Shown here one piece after another: positions 47,730 to 59,596 of a stretch of 64,000 nucleotides of DNA. Position 1 is the stretch's first letter. The number at the start of each line of letters is the position of its first letter. The position numbers and the translations under genes are program-made. Under the pieces are notes generated by a model that saw only the letters and a list, made by a program, of their open reading frames with translations, did no database searches and was not told the DNA's origin. Origin of the DNA: Mesocentrotus franciscanus (lineage: Eukaryota > Echinodermata > Echinoidea > Camarodonta > Strongylocentrotidae); the NCBI GenBank assembly GCA_037976565.1, contig CP137679.1:28331539-28395538 (forward strand), in the 5' to 3' direction.

Positions 47730-48064
47730 ATCACTATCGTTCATATTTGACTATCTAGCAATTATATTTGTAGTATACTGCCAACAATTTCACTATTTTA
47801 CATGTATGTTTACATGACACCTACAAAACTCTTATCCAAAATACTTGTAGGTGCACGACTTTTCATAAATGTTATCATATTACTGTTTTTTTTTTTTTAA
47901 AAACAAGGAACAGGGAGTGCGCCCTCGTTCAGTTCCCTTGGTCGCAACCACGTTTCCTCCAAAAAATAACAAATATATTGGGGGTTGTTCGTGGCCTCCG
48001 TAAACTAGTGTCCAACACTAGCTAGGCACTGGACGCCTTGTTTTCCATTTTCGCTAGGTTTATC

Positions 48065-48117
<53 letters not shown>

Positions 48118-48480
48118 TAAAGCGCACGATTAGCTTCCAACCTAACAAAATTGATGTATATATTTCGTGCGCATGTAATGCTTTCTGTAGGCGCCTAAAT
48201 ACAGCCTACCTGGTTTTTAAAAGAATGTCACTTAAAAGTACATATTCAAACGTGTGTCATGTTTACTGTCTACATTACACGTCGTGTTATAATCCATCAA
48301 ATTGAAAGAAGAATTTGTAAAAGAAGAAGCGTAAACAAAAATAAAGAGAGCCAGTACTGCTCCGTACCAATCTGTTCACCAATATCCTGTTTCAAACTTG
48401 TCATTTATTTTGTATTACGGTAGATATAGAATATAAATTAACTTTCTGACGGAACGTAAGTGGAGAAAGAAAATAAATTG
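47730..48480. other. 3' of the recombinase; small MITE-like element and AT repeat
   Basis: AAAAACAAGG at about 47898 and its inverse CCTTGTTTT at about 48037 bound a small inverted-repeat element of about 150 bp. An (AT)n tract is at about 48084-48113. No gene seen. Confidence 0.45.
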
Positions 48481-49126
48481 TTCCAAGCTCAGGCTGTGGC
48501 GATGTGCAACGCGTAGCGTGAATAATGGCGGGAGAGAATGATAATTCCTTTGTCCATTACGACGCTAGAATAATATCGCGACGTGGGAATTATACAAATA
48601 CGTTGATAATCATTCAAAATACAAACATAAACAAGCGTCCCAAACAGTAATTAATTTGCCGACTATAACCGCATACATGTATTCATTCACATCATTCGTC
48701 TTTTATTTTATGTTGTTGGGGACAATCAAGCTGGCAATTAAACAACCATTCATCGTACACAGTCATCTTTATTTCACATTTCATACAGTCGTCACAAATA
48801 TTAAAAGGAGGCGTATTAAACCAAAAAAAAAAATCATAATTTATTCTGATCAAGATGAACGAGTGTGTTGATTGCCCCCCAAAACAAAAATACTCCCACC
48901 AGACAAGTTCAGGCTGTGCTGTAGCAATGTACATCGCAAAGCTTCCACAATGATTGGAAAGATAATAAATACCCCGCCCGTTACGACGCAAAACGGCGCG
49001 GGAAGAATAGATCGTCACGCGAGAAGAATACATCAAGTTTTCACAAACAAGGGGATGTTTATCAGAACGAGAACAGGAGGAGGGAAGACAGGATTTGACT
49101 GACAAATACACTCTGTATAGCAAGTT
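48480..49126. repeat. Right-end degenerate direct repeats
   Basis: Blocks beginning CAGGCTGTG near 48489 and 48909, and a third beginning AAGCTGTACCGCGGCG near 49698, share the order 'GC.ATGT.CATCGC.', AATGACGGGAGAGATAA-like, 'ACGACGC', 'GCGGGAAGAATAGA.CG'. They are subterminal to the right TIR, as the direct repeats at 8140-11044 are to the left one. No coding frame seen. Confidence 0.55.
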
Positions 49127-49702
49127 TAAAGCCCAAGTCCACTCCGATTTTCAAAAATTATAACATGTTGTAAATAAATCAAAGGTTAAAACTGCCAAAT
49201 ATCACGGGCGTACTTCAATCAGGTGATTTTTAAGAGCGATTTTTGTTTCGGGTATTTCGAGCAAAACATTTATATTGCTGTACGGATGTGACGTATGCTC
49301 CTCACAACGAAAGTGCCAGCGGTATACATTCTGACAATAGGCTATTTTCGTAATGTAACCAAATTTAATGCATACGTCTTTGTGAAGTGCCTCTATACAA
49401 ACTATTTCATTCACCTGATAAGAATAATAGTGTTTCATTATTCTTATCAGGTGTATGAAATAGTTTGTATCGAGGCACTTCACAAAGACGTATGCATTAA
49501 ATTTGGTTACATTACGAATCTGTGTTGTGAGGACCCTACGTCACAACCGACTCGATCATTAACTTGTTTTTGCTCATTAAAACAAATTATTAAAAATAAA
49601 TCTGAGCACCATTTTCCAAAACCAAGTTATATTTGGGCTTTTTAGATTGTTGTCTATCTAATCAGCTCAACTTTTCAGTGGAGTGGACTTGTACTTTAAG
49701 CT
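49127..49702. mobile_element. Foldback MITE with near-perfect ~90-bp central arms
   Basis: The ends are TTTAAAGCCCAAGTCCACTCC and an inverted counterpart (GGAGTGGACTTGTACTTTAA at about 49679-49698). The central arms 49351-49434 and 49441-49525 are almost perfect inverted copies around TGTTTCA, containing CTTTGTGAAGTGCCTC. TTTAA-like flanks on both sides suggest a TTAA-type target, but this is uncertain. Confidence 0.75.
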
Positions 49703-49867
49703 GTACCGCGGCGTTAATGTGCATCGCGCATCACGAGCGAGAACAATGACGGGAGAGATAATCTTCCATCGCCTGGTAGGACGCGAAAGGGCGCAAGAAG
49801 AATAGAGCGGGTTTATACCAACAATAGACAGTTTCTTTTCATATGCAAGAATCAGGCGAGGGTGACT

Positions 49868-49895
49868 ATCGCGCCCCTTCGCGCCCTTTCGCGCC
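49868..49895. repeat. Right subterminal GCGCCC cluster
   Basis: Three tandem TTCGCGCCC-like words 38 bp inside the right TIR; same word and similar position as on the left side. Confidence 0.75.
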
Positions 49896-49932
49896 TGAAT
49901 GCGTCTCTTGAGAACCGACCGTTCTATTCATC

Positions 49933-49979
49933 GCGCCCCGACGCGTCGGGGCACAGTCGCAACTTTGGAAGGCTCCCCT
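49933..49979 (-). repeat. Right terminal inverted repeat, 47 bp
   Basis: Exact reverse complement of 8001-8047, including CCCCGACGCGTCGGGG at 49936-49951. Confidence 0.9.
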
Positions 49980-51724
49980 TACTAAACTCATCTTGCTGCT
50001 ACAAATAAATGTTGACATAAGTTTTTTAAGAGCTTGCAAATCTCTGATAGGGGCTTTTTTGAAAAGTGGACATAATTTGCTACAAGGTCAACTCTCTACA
50101 CTAACCGAACTCTCAACTTCAACCCTGGATCGAACCCCTAACCTTTAACTCTACACGATCGCAAAGCCTTTCTAAGAATCAACCCAAGGTCATTTCAATA
50201 GACCTTTGTACGTGTTACCGATTGCAATATGCCAATGTGACAATGACGTCTTACGTAATCCGAACTTGATTTCTATAGTCAATACAATAGGATATTGGAA
50301 TTGATCTCGAGTTGATTTCTCGAAAGCCTTTGCGATTGTGTTTGGAAAGGAACCCCATAGCTAGGGTTTAGGACTATAGGTCATCTCTGTGTGCCAGCGA
50401 GGCGCACCGCACGGCAAATTCATGGATGTCCCGTTTGTTATATACACGCCTGTCGGGAATTTACATCTTGGCCCAGGATGTAAATTATTTGTCATCTCTC
50501 ATTTCTTTATTATGTCACATAAATAGGGGGGAAATTGAAAAATCTAAGTATTGTTTGTTTCTTGCTGTAGTGTTTGATGAGAGTACTGAAATACTACCAT
50601 GAATCTGATATTCGTGGGTTCATGGCATCTTTCTATTGCCTTGATAGCCATCATGGATTGTATACTATCCTTCAGTCAGCAAATAATCATATATAAAGAA
50701 ACAAGTAGCTAGCGATACTACACTAGCTTTCAAATCAAATCAAATCAAAGAAATCGCATTCGAAAAAGCCGCACCATTACAGGATCGCATAATATACCTA
50801 CACAGACATAGGCCTACTTTTATCTTCTCACACGTAATCATTTCTAAAATAAAGTTGTTTTTTTTCCAGGAAAACCTGCATCCATACTGCACATACAGCT
50901 TTCTCAAAGCAACCTTTCTTTTCATTACATCACAGAGACGGATTATCGTCCAATAGTAAAGAGAAAATAAAGAACAAGAGCTTGTGTGGTTTTATTCGCA
51001 GATTTCAGACATTTTATTGTTAAAAAATATGACATCTACACATTACTAACCATAAAACACGGTACAAAACATTCATGATGATAATACCTTTCACACGCCA
51101 TGTATCATCACAAAACAGAGATATTCACGAGAAAAGGAAATAGACTGGACAATGGGGTGAGAACCATTACCAGTGTTATAGTGTGACAGTTTGAGAGAGG
51201 CTATGTTTATATGTTGGAATTTTTGTGGTTCTCATTAGCTTGATTTGAATCATACTCGTGTGAGAGAACCCCTTATGGACAAGTAAATAAGTTACTTTGG
51301 AGATGGCACTTGTACAAATGACCCCCAATGGAGACGTCCCACTTCCTGCATAATAGAATAATCACTGCCGAAGTGATGGAGGTGCTTCATGAATGCCTTT
51401 TGTTTGACTTCTTGAGAAGTATACTTCCACCTGTGCATCATAGAATGTACCGCCAGTGCATTAATGTTACATAACTGTCATGAACATGTATCCAGCTGTC
51501 GTCTCAATTTTACAGTTTTGTACAAATGATCGAACTTCGGAGTGGCTTATTGAGATGATATTTCAGTGTCCATACAGAGTGCAAGAAAATCAGGCTTCTT
51601 ATAACGTGAAATATACAATATTTTAGATAATGAACACGATTTAAATCAAGATAATGGGATTATAGAAAACTCCAATATATGAAAACAGAAAGAGAGACAT
51701 AAATAAAGAAGAGAAAGGAAGAAG

Positions 51725-51838
<114 letters not shown>

Positions 51839-52167
51839 AATGAAAGAGATCCTGAAATCATTAAGAGGAAAAGAGAGAAAGAAAAGGTGAAAGAGAGAAA
51901 CATAGATGGAAAGGGGAAGTTAAAGAATAAAAAAGTAGACTGAGAAACTAAAAGAGAGGGATAGAGAATAAGAAATTCAAAGACTGACTGAGAAATAGAA
52001 ATATTCGAGTAAAATTTGACAAAGAGATAAATAGGCAAAGAGATAATGCAAAGAGCATTACATGCAAAATGGAATGAATATTTTAATAACAAGCGCAATG
52101 CATTCATTTCATACATCACACATTTATAAAGATAGAAGCTGGCAGTTGAAACAGTACAATTATTAAG

Positions 52168-52399
52168 TTTAAAAAGGCCTCGTTCAGATATGACACAGCA
52201 AAACCGCAAAATTAAAAAAAAAAAACGATGATTTAAAGTGCAATGTGCTTCACATTACTGTATCCTATAACACAGAGCTCAGTGAATACACGCAGGACCT
52301 TTGTTGCGCGCAGTTGCCATTCATTTACACAGTAAAAAAAAACATGGCGTATTTTTTGGTGGCAGTTTACTGCGGCATATCTGAACAAGCTTTAAAAGG
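52168..52399. mobile_element. MITE family A, copy 1 (ends GGC(C)TCGTTCAGAT)
   Basis: Inverted ends CTCGTTCAGATATG and CATATCTGAACAAG; the interior shares CAGTTGCCATTCATTTACAC with the copy at 55711. The family has no coding capacity. Confidence 0.75.
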
Positions 52400-52647
52400 C
52401 TAACACAGACCACAGAGGATGAAGACACAGAGATGAAGAAGACAAAAACATAGAAATCTTAAAACATGGTGCACCAAAGAATAATTCAAATAATGTAAGT
52501 GATTGTAAAAATCGAGCGGTTGCAAAAAACGCAACAGAAATAGTAAAATGATATAAAAATAGAAGTCATGATCCAGATATATATTTATATAATTCATTCG
52601 CTGCTACAGGAATATACTGCAGCACACTATGATCCATATTATCGTCT

Positions 52648-52714
52648 GTTTGGAGCCAGAAGAACGTTAACTCATATACTTTAACACAGAGTTTATGCCC
52701 TTCTGGTTCCAAAC
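52648..52714. repeat. Small hairpin, GCCAGAAGGGCGTTAAC family
   Basis: GTTTGGAGCCAGAAG on the left and CTTCTGGTTCCAAAC on the right form a 15-bp inverted repeat with one G-T pair. Confidence 0.75.
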
Positions 52715-55548
52715 AGTGTTTATTGAGTACCTATGATTGTGCGTAGGTCTGTTATTAGCCTTCTATCTCATGAAATTTATTCCTATGTTTTACGTTTTGT
52801 TACTACCGATAATGTCTTTCAAAAAAATTGAGAAATCTTCATCAACAAAATTTATGAGATCAAACATTACAAAACACCTGATAAACTGATATGGTCTTCA
52901 CATATATGGGATATTTGAAAGATATGAAAAAATGTATATCAATAACATCATGATTTGGTCTTCAATACCATTACAAATATTGTAATTTCCCTTTGCACAA
53001 ACATCAAATCATGTAAGAGGGGGAAAACTTAATCTGTGACATTATTTGTGCAACCATAATATACATCAATGTGTCTACTCAGTTCAAGTTTTTGATATTC
53101 TTATTCACTTCATACTTGATATTGGATCTCTTAAGTTTAAGCACTGCCTCCGTACTTTAATCTTGATAATTAACCTTTTTCACCAATCTTCCAAAATATA
53201 TCAATCATAAAGGAGGTAGCTTGCACATTAATTGTTTAAGTGTATACAACAGTTCGTTGGTGGCACAAATATGAAAGGGAGAAGAAAAAAGGGTAATTTT
53301 TCAAGAGATGTAAATGTAGTAGCGAAGATTAAAAGAAAGTTGATGTAGACCCCTTTAGTCAGAAGTTTTAATTATCCCAGCTACAGGGAACGTGGAGAAT
53401 ATTCTTTACTCTTGATATATTAACAGGTTTCTGAAAATGGGTTGAAATTTAGTAATGGAAACAAAAACTGTAAGGCAGGCCCCCTTTTAAATGGTGCTAG
53501 AGCAAAGAACAAGCAGTCTTACAAATGAAACAGTACAAATTATTCATACATGTTAATTATAACAAATGTAGATGTGTATGCCACTAAACTGACATTTTTG
53601 GTCCCATTTTCGTTTTATCTAAGCATACCGCTAAGTACATGGAGACAGAGAACTATGGCATACATTATGCAACATTATGTTACATCTTTTCAATCTCTGA
53701 TTGTAACACAGTATGCGTTATATGTTATCTATTGGACTATGAACTCAATTCCCTTATCTTGCTTTGCTCATCACTCGGCTTAGTCAGCTATTATACATTT
53801 TCTAACAAAACCATTCAGTTTAAGCCTGGTTTGATTCTAGGACAATTTCCACCCCATCATAACCATGATCACCTCAACTTAAAATACTAAACTATTTACC
53901 CAATCAATAACACTATGTCCAGAATGTCAACAATAAATGCTTAATTTGATTCACTAAAAGTAAATACATTGAATGCAGCACAATTGGTGAAAATCGCTCT
54001 TTTCTGTCCACACCATGCATAAAGCAGGTGAATTCATATTTTATGAATTCAATATTACATTCAACCTGCTCTAAAGCTCATATTTGGTCCCTCAGCTGAA
54101 ATTTAATGACACTTTTAGACAAACATAATCCTGGCTATGATTTATTCCTATATCCATATGAAATAACCTCAAACATGATCGCAACTAAATGTATTTTCGA
54201 AAAATCTACTCAAGGGCAATTTCATTACCCTAATGTGTGTCCTGTATAAATCATGTTTGGATTAAGCAAAACCTCATTGTTATGTTCACACATTCCAATA
54301 GGTGACACACAAGGCTATTGAAATTGCATTCAGTTGATTTGTGAAAGTAGTTGCTATCATGCTCTCAGATGGTTCAGTAAATTATTATTGGGTCTGCATA
54401 TAAATAACTAATCTAATCCCATGGGCCCCTAGTATCCAAGTCTGGGCTCTCAGAATTTAGAAAGTCTAACAAGGGCCCTTAAATGCATACAGGCTCTAAA
54501 ACTATCAATCCGGGCCCCCCTCCGAAAAAGTAAGTATGGAGCCTTGCTTTACTAAAAATTTGAGACAAATAAGAGGGATGCTAATATTGGATTAGACCAT
54601 CTGGGAAATGGATGAATTGTTCCTAGACCAAATGGCAGTTTACTGATACAGTTCCATAGACCAACTTGATCATGATTATCTAGATATCGCTCGGGAGCAA
54701 GAACTTATTTCAATTATAATACTTCATAATGGCAGTTCATTTCATGATGTCTAACTGTCAAATTTTGGTTGTCTAGGTCTGGTATGTCCTGACTTACAAG
54801 AGACAGATCTAGATTTGAAGGAAAAAAAAAGAATAAAAACAATTGTGAACAATGTTCTGAGGCAGTAGGTGGGATGAATCTCGCAGTAATCATAACATTC
54901 ATAAATATAACTGAATTATTTCAATTCCATTCTTATTTCATATATTTCCCTGATATTCAAAGGTCTTTGTCAAACTGTAAAGAGCTACAAAAAAAACAAA
55001 AAAAGCAGGACGATAGTTACAACATGAGGACAATCTTTATACTATACTGAAAAGAGAGAGGACCTTTATCATTAATAATATGCATCACATGATTAAAATA
55101 ATGATAATAATAATCATTTGTAAATTGTTTATACATGATCTAAATGAAGACCTTAATTGTTCAACTTAAAGGGAATAATACTGCATGGTTTATGGTGACA
55201 CACATTTAGATATTGCATTGTATCTTTTCTGAAAAAATAAAAAGTGATAAAATCAGGAAAAATTCATTCAGGGACACAAACGTGATCTTGCTGTAGTTAT
55301 TTATATAATGCTAATGAATAAAGTAAAAGGATTGTCCAAAATTATTCGCCACTTTGTATCTGTATCACAAAATTATAACCAAAAAAGAAAATAAATAAAT
55401 AAAGATAAAATAAATAATACAATAAGGCAGACTGTTAATATTTCGAAAGGAGAAAGACAAATTAGACAACTTAAACCATTCTGATGTATTTTTGGATCAG
55501 CTCATAGAAAAATATTCCTCCAATACAGTTTTACATTAACATGAATCA

Positions 55549-55618
55549 TCTGCTGGGGGCCAAAAGGGCATTAACTCAGGATTCAACACCCTTATAGCTC
55601 TCAGCAGACATCAAAATG
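55549..55618. repeat. Small hairpin, same family
   Basis: TCTGCTGGGGGCCAAAAGGGC and an inverse ending CAGCAGA; related to the hairpins at 52648 and 55920. Confidence 0.65.
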
Positions 55619-55710
55619 ACTTCATTCAAACATGGAAGAGGGGGATAAAGGTAAGGATACGCACTTGTAATGTTAACTTATTGCTTACAGGTGCTGTTTG
55701 GTCCCTGTAT

Positions 55711-55875
55711 CAAGGCTCGCTCAGACACGGCGGATGTACAGTGTAATATGCTTTACATTTTTGTATTTTATACCACAAAGGTTATTGAAGAAGCGTAAGT
55801 CCTTTGTTTCCGCAGTTGCCATTCATTTACACGTTTTAAAAACGTGGTTTACAGCTCCATCTGAACGAGCCTTTA
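55711..55875. mobile_element. MITE family A, copy 2
   Basis: Ends AAGGCTCGCTCAGA and TCTGAACGAGCCTT; shorter than copy 1, with the same internal CAGTTGCCATTCATTTACAC. Confidence 0.75.
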
Positions 55876-55919
55876 GGGTTATGGTAATTAGAGAATTCAG
55901 GAGTGAATGGGTTAAGTTC

Positions 55920-55981
55920 TGAGAGCCACAAAGGCGTTAACTTGACGTGAAATATCAGGAGATACGCCCTCCTGGCTCTCA
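55920..55981. repeat. Small hairpin, same family
   Basis: TGAGAGCCACAAAGGCGTTAA and a right arm TACGCCCTCCTGGCTCTCA. Confidence 0.7.
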
Positions 55982-57017
55982 ACCTCAATGAGCTCAAAGT
56001 TACCATCACGGCCAAACTCAACTAAAACTGTGCTGGAAAAAAAATATTGCATAAGACAGCACAATACAGAGTACAATGGCGAACAGACAAACACAAAAAC
56101 ATCACAATACTTTCTCTTTGAAACATAAATTCACACATTCAGTTTTTATCGCACTAATTACGCACTGCGCAGGCTACGAGTGCTGTACTGTGACTTTTTT
56201 AATTTTGCGTAAAAAACAGGGAAAATAGTCCAATAAATTTATCTTCTGCGTATCTGCTGTACATGTTTGAAGATGTCCAAATCTTCAGCACCTCCGTCAA
56301 TGGTCCTATTTACACTTGAAAGCAAGGAGGGTCGTTTTTCCCGCGAGTCGTTCAAACTGCTGGCTTGAATATATCTATACAAGTCCTATATTCGTGTTAG
56401 AAACACAGAGAAGATGACACTTGAGTTGTTGCACCTTTCCTCCTTTCTATGCTCTGTTCACAACTGAATGCACTAGGCTCCTCAGTGCTGGTACACAGGA
56501 ATGATCTGGTTTTCCATGTCTACACTGCTGTGTGTGAACAACCCCTTCAAATGCGCTTTTGAGGATTATCACCTATTCCATTCACATTATATTCATATCA
56601 ATGTGCTGGCCTGTAGAGTTCAAGATGATCATTCGTTCCACCTGATGCACATATAAGCAAAACATTGTGAAATCCATTCCCTTCATTGTGACCTTTTTGT
56701 TTCGCTCGGCTCCTTTGCATTGTATTATCCTTTGGCGTTGATCCTACCTACTGCAACCTTTTCACATCGTTTCCACCTCGGCACATTATTCCCAATACTG
56801 CCAAAGTCAATTGAGCACGTTCACACCATCCTTTTTGTGACATCATTGGAGAATCAATTCTATGGTGGTTCCAAATATATATTCAAACTCAAACGCTCAG
56901 CGTGAACACTCCTCCCAATCCTGTGGAGAATTCCACTACCACAGAGTACCCTTTCACACTAACAATTTTTAGCACTGATTCAAAGCTGCACATAAGGCAG
57001 TCCATGTTTGGTCACTC

Positions 57018-57256
57018 TCATACTGATTCCCCTATGGGTCCATTCATAAGTCCCCTCGCGGGAATCATATTTGGGTTAATACCGTTTGCTAAGGGTATGT
57101 GAAGTGGTCCGTTTGGTGCAGGTGCAGGCGGGGGCCGTTGTCGGGCCACCATGGGCCCGCCGTTTGGTAAATGTCCATTTGGTATGTGCCCGTTGACCAT
57201 GGGTGAACTAGGTGAGCTTAGAGTACGAGGTGAACCAGGGATTTGCCTCCGAGGAC
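57018..57256 (-). CDS. TGFBR3: TGFBR3 (betaglycan)-like, last coding exon: cytoplasmic tail
   Basis: Acceptor TTGACAG, exon start phase 1, stop TGA at 57018. It encodes a proline-, asparagine- and glycine-rich tail that starts GPRRQIPGSPRTLSSPSSP, then has repeated NGHxPNG units and PPPAPAPNGP. The HTG-x-R-Q-x-P-x-SP start of the tail resembles the juxtamembrane region of vertebrate betaglycan. The tail ends GPIGESV, a possible C-terminal class I PDZ ligand (S-x-V requires Glu-Ser-Val: S at -1, E at -2, so the match is weak). The phase fits the exon at 58073. Confidence 0.8.
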
Positions 57257-58072
57257 CTGTCAATAGAAATGAAAAGATGATTATTTTAAATCTCAAGTAC
57301 AATTCAGAAATAGCAGTCGTGTTATTTAATTTTTTTAACTTTTTAACTCCAAGCAATAATATTGTTATCAAGCCGGCAAGTCAGAAGAGTCATACAGAAC
57401 TAAACCAGTGGGATTAGAACCTGTTGGCTACTGCTATATTGGCAGTAACACTATCACAAATCTATTGCTGTATGATGTCAATGACATGATGAAGTGGAAA
57501 CAGAAAGAAATCAAAAACATTCTTATCTTTTTATTCCTTTGCCAGTATTTAGTTGATTTGCATCAATTTGATATTTTAGGCCATTTCAATGTAATTTGTC
57601 TGAAATAATCTGAGATGCCTTATTCAAACTAATGAATCTTAGTTTAAAAGTCCTTTAACTTCAGACAAGTATGTCTTGAAAACCTTCAATACAGCTTACT
57701 GATATCAACAAAGTTCCTTTATCACTAATCATTGATTGTGGCGCTTTTGCTGAAGGCAAGTTCAAGCACCTGAAGTCATACTCTGTCTGAAAGATTAACC
57801 GTCCAAAGACTGACTTTCTGTTGCCATTGTACGTTGAAAAGGATTTTATGTACATTCAAGCAAAAAATAGGAATATCAAGACATGTTGAGGAGTTGTCAG
57901 AGACTAGTAGACATGGCAACACTGTAGATCACATGGTTTGCGGTTCGAGTCCAGCCACAGCATTAATGTCCTTTAGCAAGACATTAATCTACATTTGCCA
58001 CACTCGATCGAGGTGAGGTGAATGGGTACCTGGTAGGAATTAAAAAGCGTGAGACATACAACTTTTTCTTAC
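57257..58072. other. Intron of the TGFBR3-like gene with a SINE
   Basis: Holds the SINE at 57880-58050; otherwise nothing recognised. Confidence 0.7.
57880..58050 (+). mobile_element. tRNA-derived SINE, antisense in the intron
   Basis: GGTTCGAGTCC (B-box), ATTAATGTCCTTTAGCAAGA, CCACACTCGATCGAGGTGAG and GGGTACCTGGTAGGAAT, as in the other SINE copies. The A-box region is degraded and the tail is cut short. Confidence 0.8.
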
Positions 58073-58174
58073 CTGTATGTGCATGAATAAACCATAGGCA
58101 TGCTGTGAGTAGTACACCGATGGTGAAGGCTGCAAAGGCTATAGCTGCAGCAGGCCCTGCACCTAGACCTGAAA
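58073..58174 (-). CDS. TGFBR3: TGFBR3-like, transmembrane exon
   Basis: Acceptor TTTCTAG with donor ACAG/GTAAGA; phase 1 at both sides. An alternative acceptor 6 bp on (TTTCAG) would remove two residues. It encodes a single helix, AIAFAAFTIGVLLTACLW, then FIHAHTG. This is very close to the betaglycan transmembrane segment pattern (IAFAAFxIGxLLTxxLWxIxxHTG), which is the main reason for the TGFBR3 call. It anchors the co-receptor in the plasma membrane. Confidence 0.85.
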
Positions 58175-58424
58175 CTAGAAACAAGAAAGGAACGGGTTAG
58201 ATATTCTGGTTATTCCGTTTGGGAGAATGCATCTAATGTAAACATCAATCCTGTAGCTGGGTAACACACTGTTATGCACTGTTTACCTCACTCTCTATCA
58301 TGTCAACAAATTTCTGAAATCAATACTTTGATTATGTTCTTCGTTTGTTTTATTAACCATACAAAATCATACAAACTAAAGCAAATTCATTGTCCCAAAT
58401 TGGGCTAATATCTAGTAACAAAAT

Positions 58425-58725
58425 AATGGAAGAATGGAAGGAAGTAGTTGGAGGAACAGGGTCACCAATGAAGAAGTGCTGGATAGAGTGAATGAACAAA
58501 GGAGCTTGAGAAAAACAATCTGAAGACAGAAGAAAAACTGGATAGGACACATCTTACCAGGGGATAACATACTCGGGGACACTGGAAGGGAAGATGGATG
58601 GTAAACGGGGAAGAGGAAGACCAAGAATTGGGATGGTATCAGACTTGGTAGGTGACAGTTCATATGACATAATAAAGGAGAAGGCTTAAGATAGAGAGGG
58701 ATGAAGTAGGAACTTAAGAAGGCTC
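58425..58725 (+). pseudogene. LINE reverse-transcriptase C-terminal remnant (RTE/I-like)
   Basis: In shifting frames it reads KNWIGHI, then EGKMDGKRGRGRPRIGM and a decayed SSYDIIKEKA. The G-K-R-G-R-G-R-P-R motif is typical of the C-terminus of some animal non-LTR ORF2 proteins. Broken by stops and frameshifts; antisense to the host gene, in an intron. Confidence 0.75.
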
Positions 58726-58844
58726 GGCCTTTGGCAGAACACCCGAGGGAGAAAAAAGTAATAAGTTTGATTTTCAACTCTGATAGTTTGACTTAGATAA
58801 TACAAATGTTAGCACATATGCACAGAAGAGAACTTTTCTCTTAC

Positions 58845-58892
58845 TTGGTTGAGCAGTGTTTCCTTCAAGACATGCTGTATTTCCCACATTCA
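58845..58892 (-). CDS. TGFBR3: TGFBR3-like, 48-bp exon of the membrane-proximal stalk
   Basis: Acceptor TTTTTCAG and donor CAA/GTAAGAG; 16 codons, phase 1 to 1. It encodes NVGNTACLEGNTAQP with one cysteine. Both phases agree with the neighbouring exons, which is the main support for such a short exon. It could be alternatively spliced without changing frame. Confidence 0.7.
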
Positions 58893-59235
58893 CTGAAAAA
58901 TAAAAGATGGAATAGAGTTACTGATAAAAATAGTATACACAAATACATATGTTGATAGCTTCATATTGAATCAGCTAGTATTGACAAAATCACAATTTCC
59001 TTTCCATTAACCATTAGTCTTAATTATTCTACTTCATCATATTCATCATCGACAGATTTCCTATTCATCCACAATTGTGAAGCTTACAATATATAGCTGA
59101 TTGATTGTAGGAATAATAAATCTGCATTTTTATTATAATAATTTCAATAAAAAATGACTGCCACAGCCTGCTAGAAATTACGAGATTGACAAATTTTGTA
59201 ACATATTCTCTTCATAACCATCTATATACTCATGA

Positions 59236-59425
59236 TCATCATCAACTTCATCATGATCATCATCACCATCCTCTTCCTCCTCCTCCTCATCACCATCACC
59301 ATAATTTTCCTCCTCCTATCATAATCACCACCACCACCACCACTATCAATGTTAACATCAATATAATCATCATCATCATCATCACAACCACCACCACCAC
59401 CACCTACACAATCCTCCTCCTCATC
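59236..59425. repeat. CAT/CCT/CAC trinucleotide-rich low-complexity tract
   Basis: Runs of ATCATC, CCTCCT and CACCACC just downstream (minus strand) of the 59434 donor. Read through, the donor frame would give Asp/Gly/Glu-rich low-complexity protein. Confidence 0.9.
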
Positions 59426-59433
59426 ATCATTAC

Positions 59434-59596
59434 CTTCATTATCTATATCATTGCTATCCACTATAGGTGTTTCTATTGAGCTGTCTAGCATGGGACCAAT
59501 CTCTAGTGTCTTGCTTGGCCCGGTGGTCAGCTGCTGACCAACCCGTACCCCTGGGTTACCCGAACAGGCTTGCTGGAGGGCTTCTAATGTAGAACA
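59434..59596 (-). CDS. TGFBR3: TGFBR3-like, post-ZP linker exon
   Basis: Acceptor CTTGACAG and donor GAAG/GTAATG, 163 bp, phase 0 in, phase 1 out, matching both neighbours. It encodes CSTLEALQQACSGNPGVRVG, then an acidic Ser/Thr-rich stretch (MLDSSIETPIVDSNDIDNE). The two cysteines continue the C-rich end of the ZP module. The acidic, Ser-rich stalk between ZP and membrane is where betaglycan is usually shed and modified; this is a family-based expectation. Confidence 0.7.

Larger units (their letters stand above)
8001..49979. mobile_element. Candidate giant TIR element (~42 kb) carrying a tyrosine recombinase
   Basis: The boundaries are the 47-bp identical inverted repeats at 8001-8047 and 49933-49979. 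Identity starts abruptly at AGGGG on both sides and no target duplication beyond one base is visible. Inside, the left arm (12060-13440, 15104-15258) and right arm (44504-44680, 44870-46015) are inverted copies of each other at similar distances from the ends (about 4.1 and 4.0 kb). A tyrosine recombinase gene lies 2.25 kb from the right end. The centre is filled with near-identical duplications and nested elements. That this is one mobile element rather than two related repeats in inverse orientation is an inference; see findings. Confidence 0.55.

Noticed and set aside
59222..59491. Full-length coding use of the Asp/Gly-rich stretch after 59434
   Set aside because: The GAAG/GTAATG donor at 59434 gives exact phase agreement with the next exon, and the remainder is a trinucleotide microsatellite.
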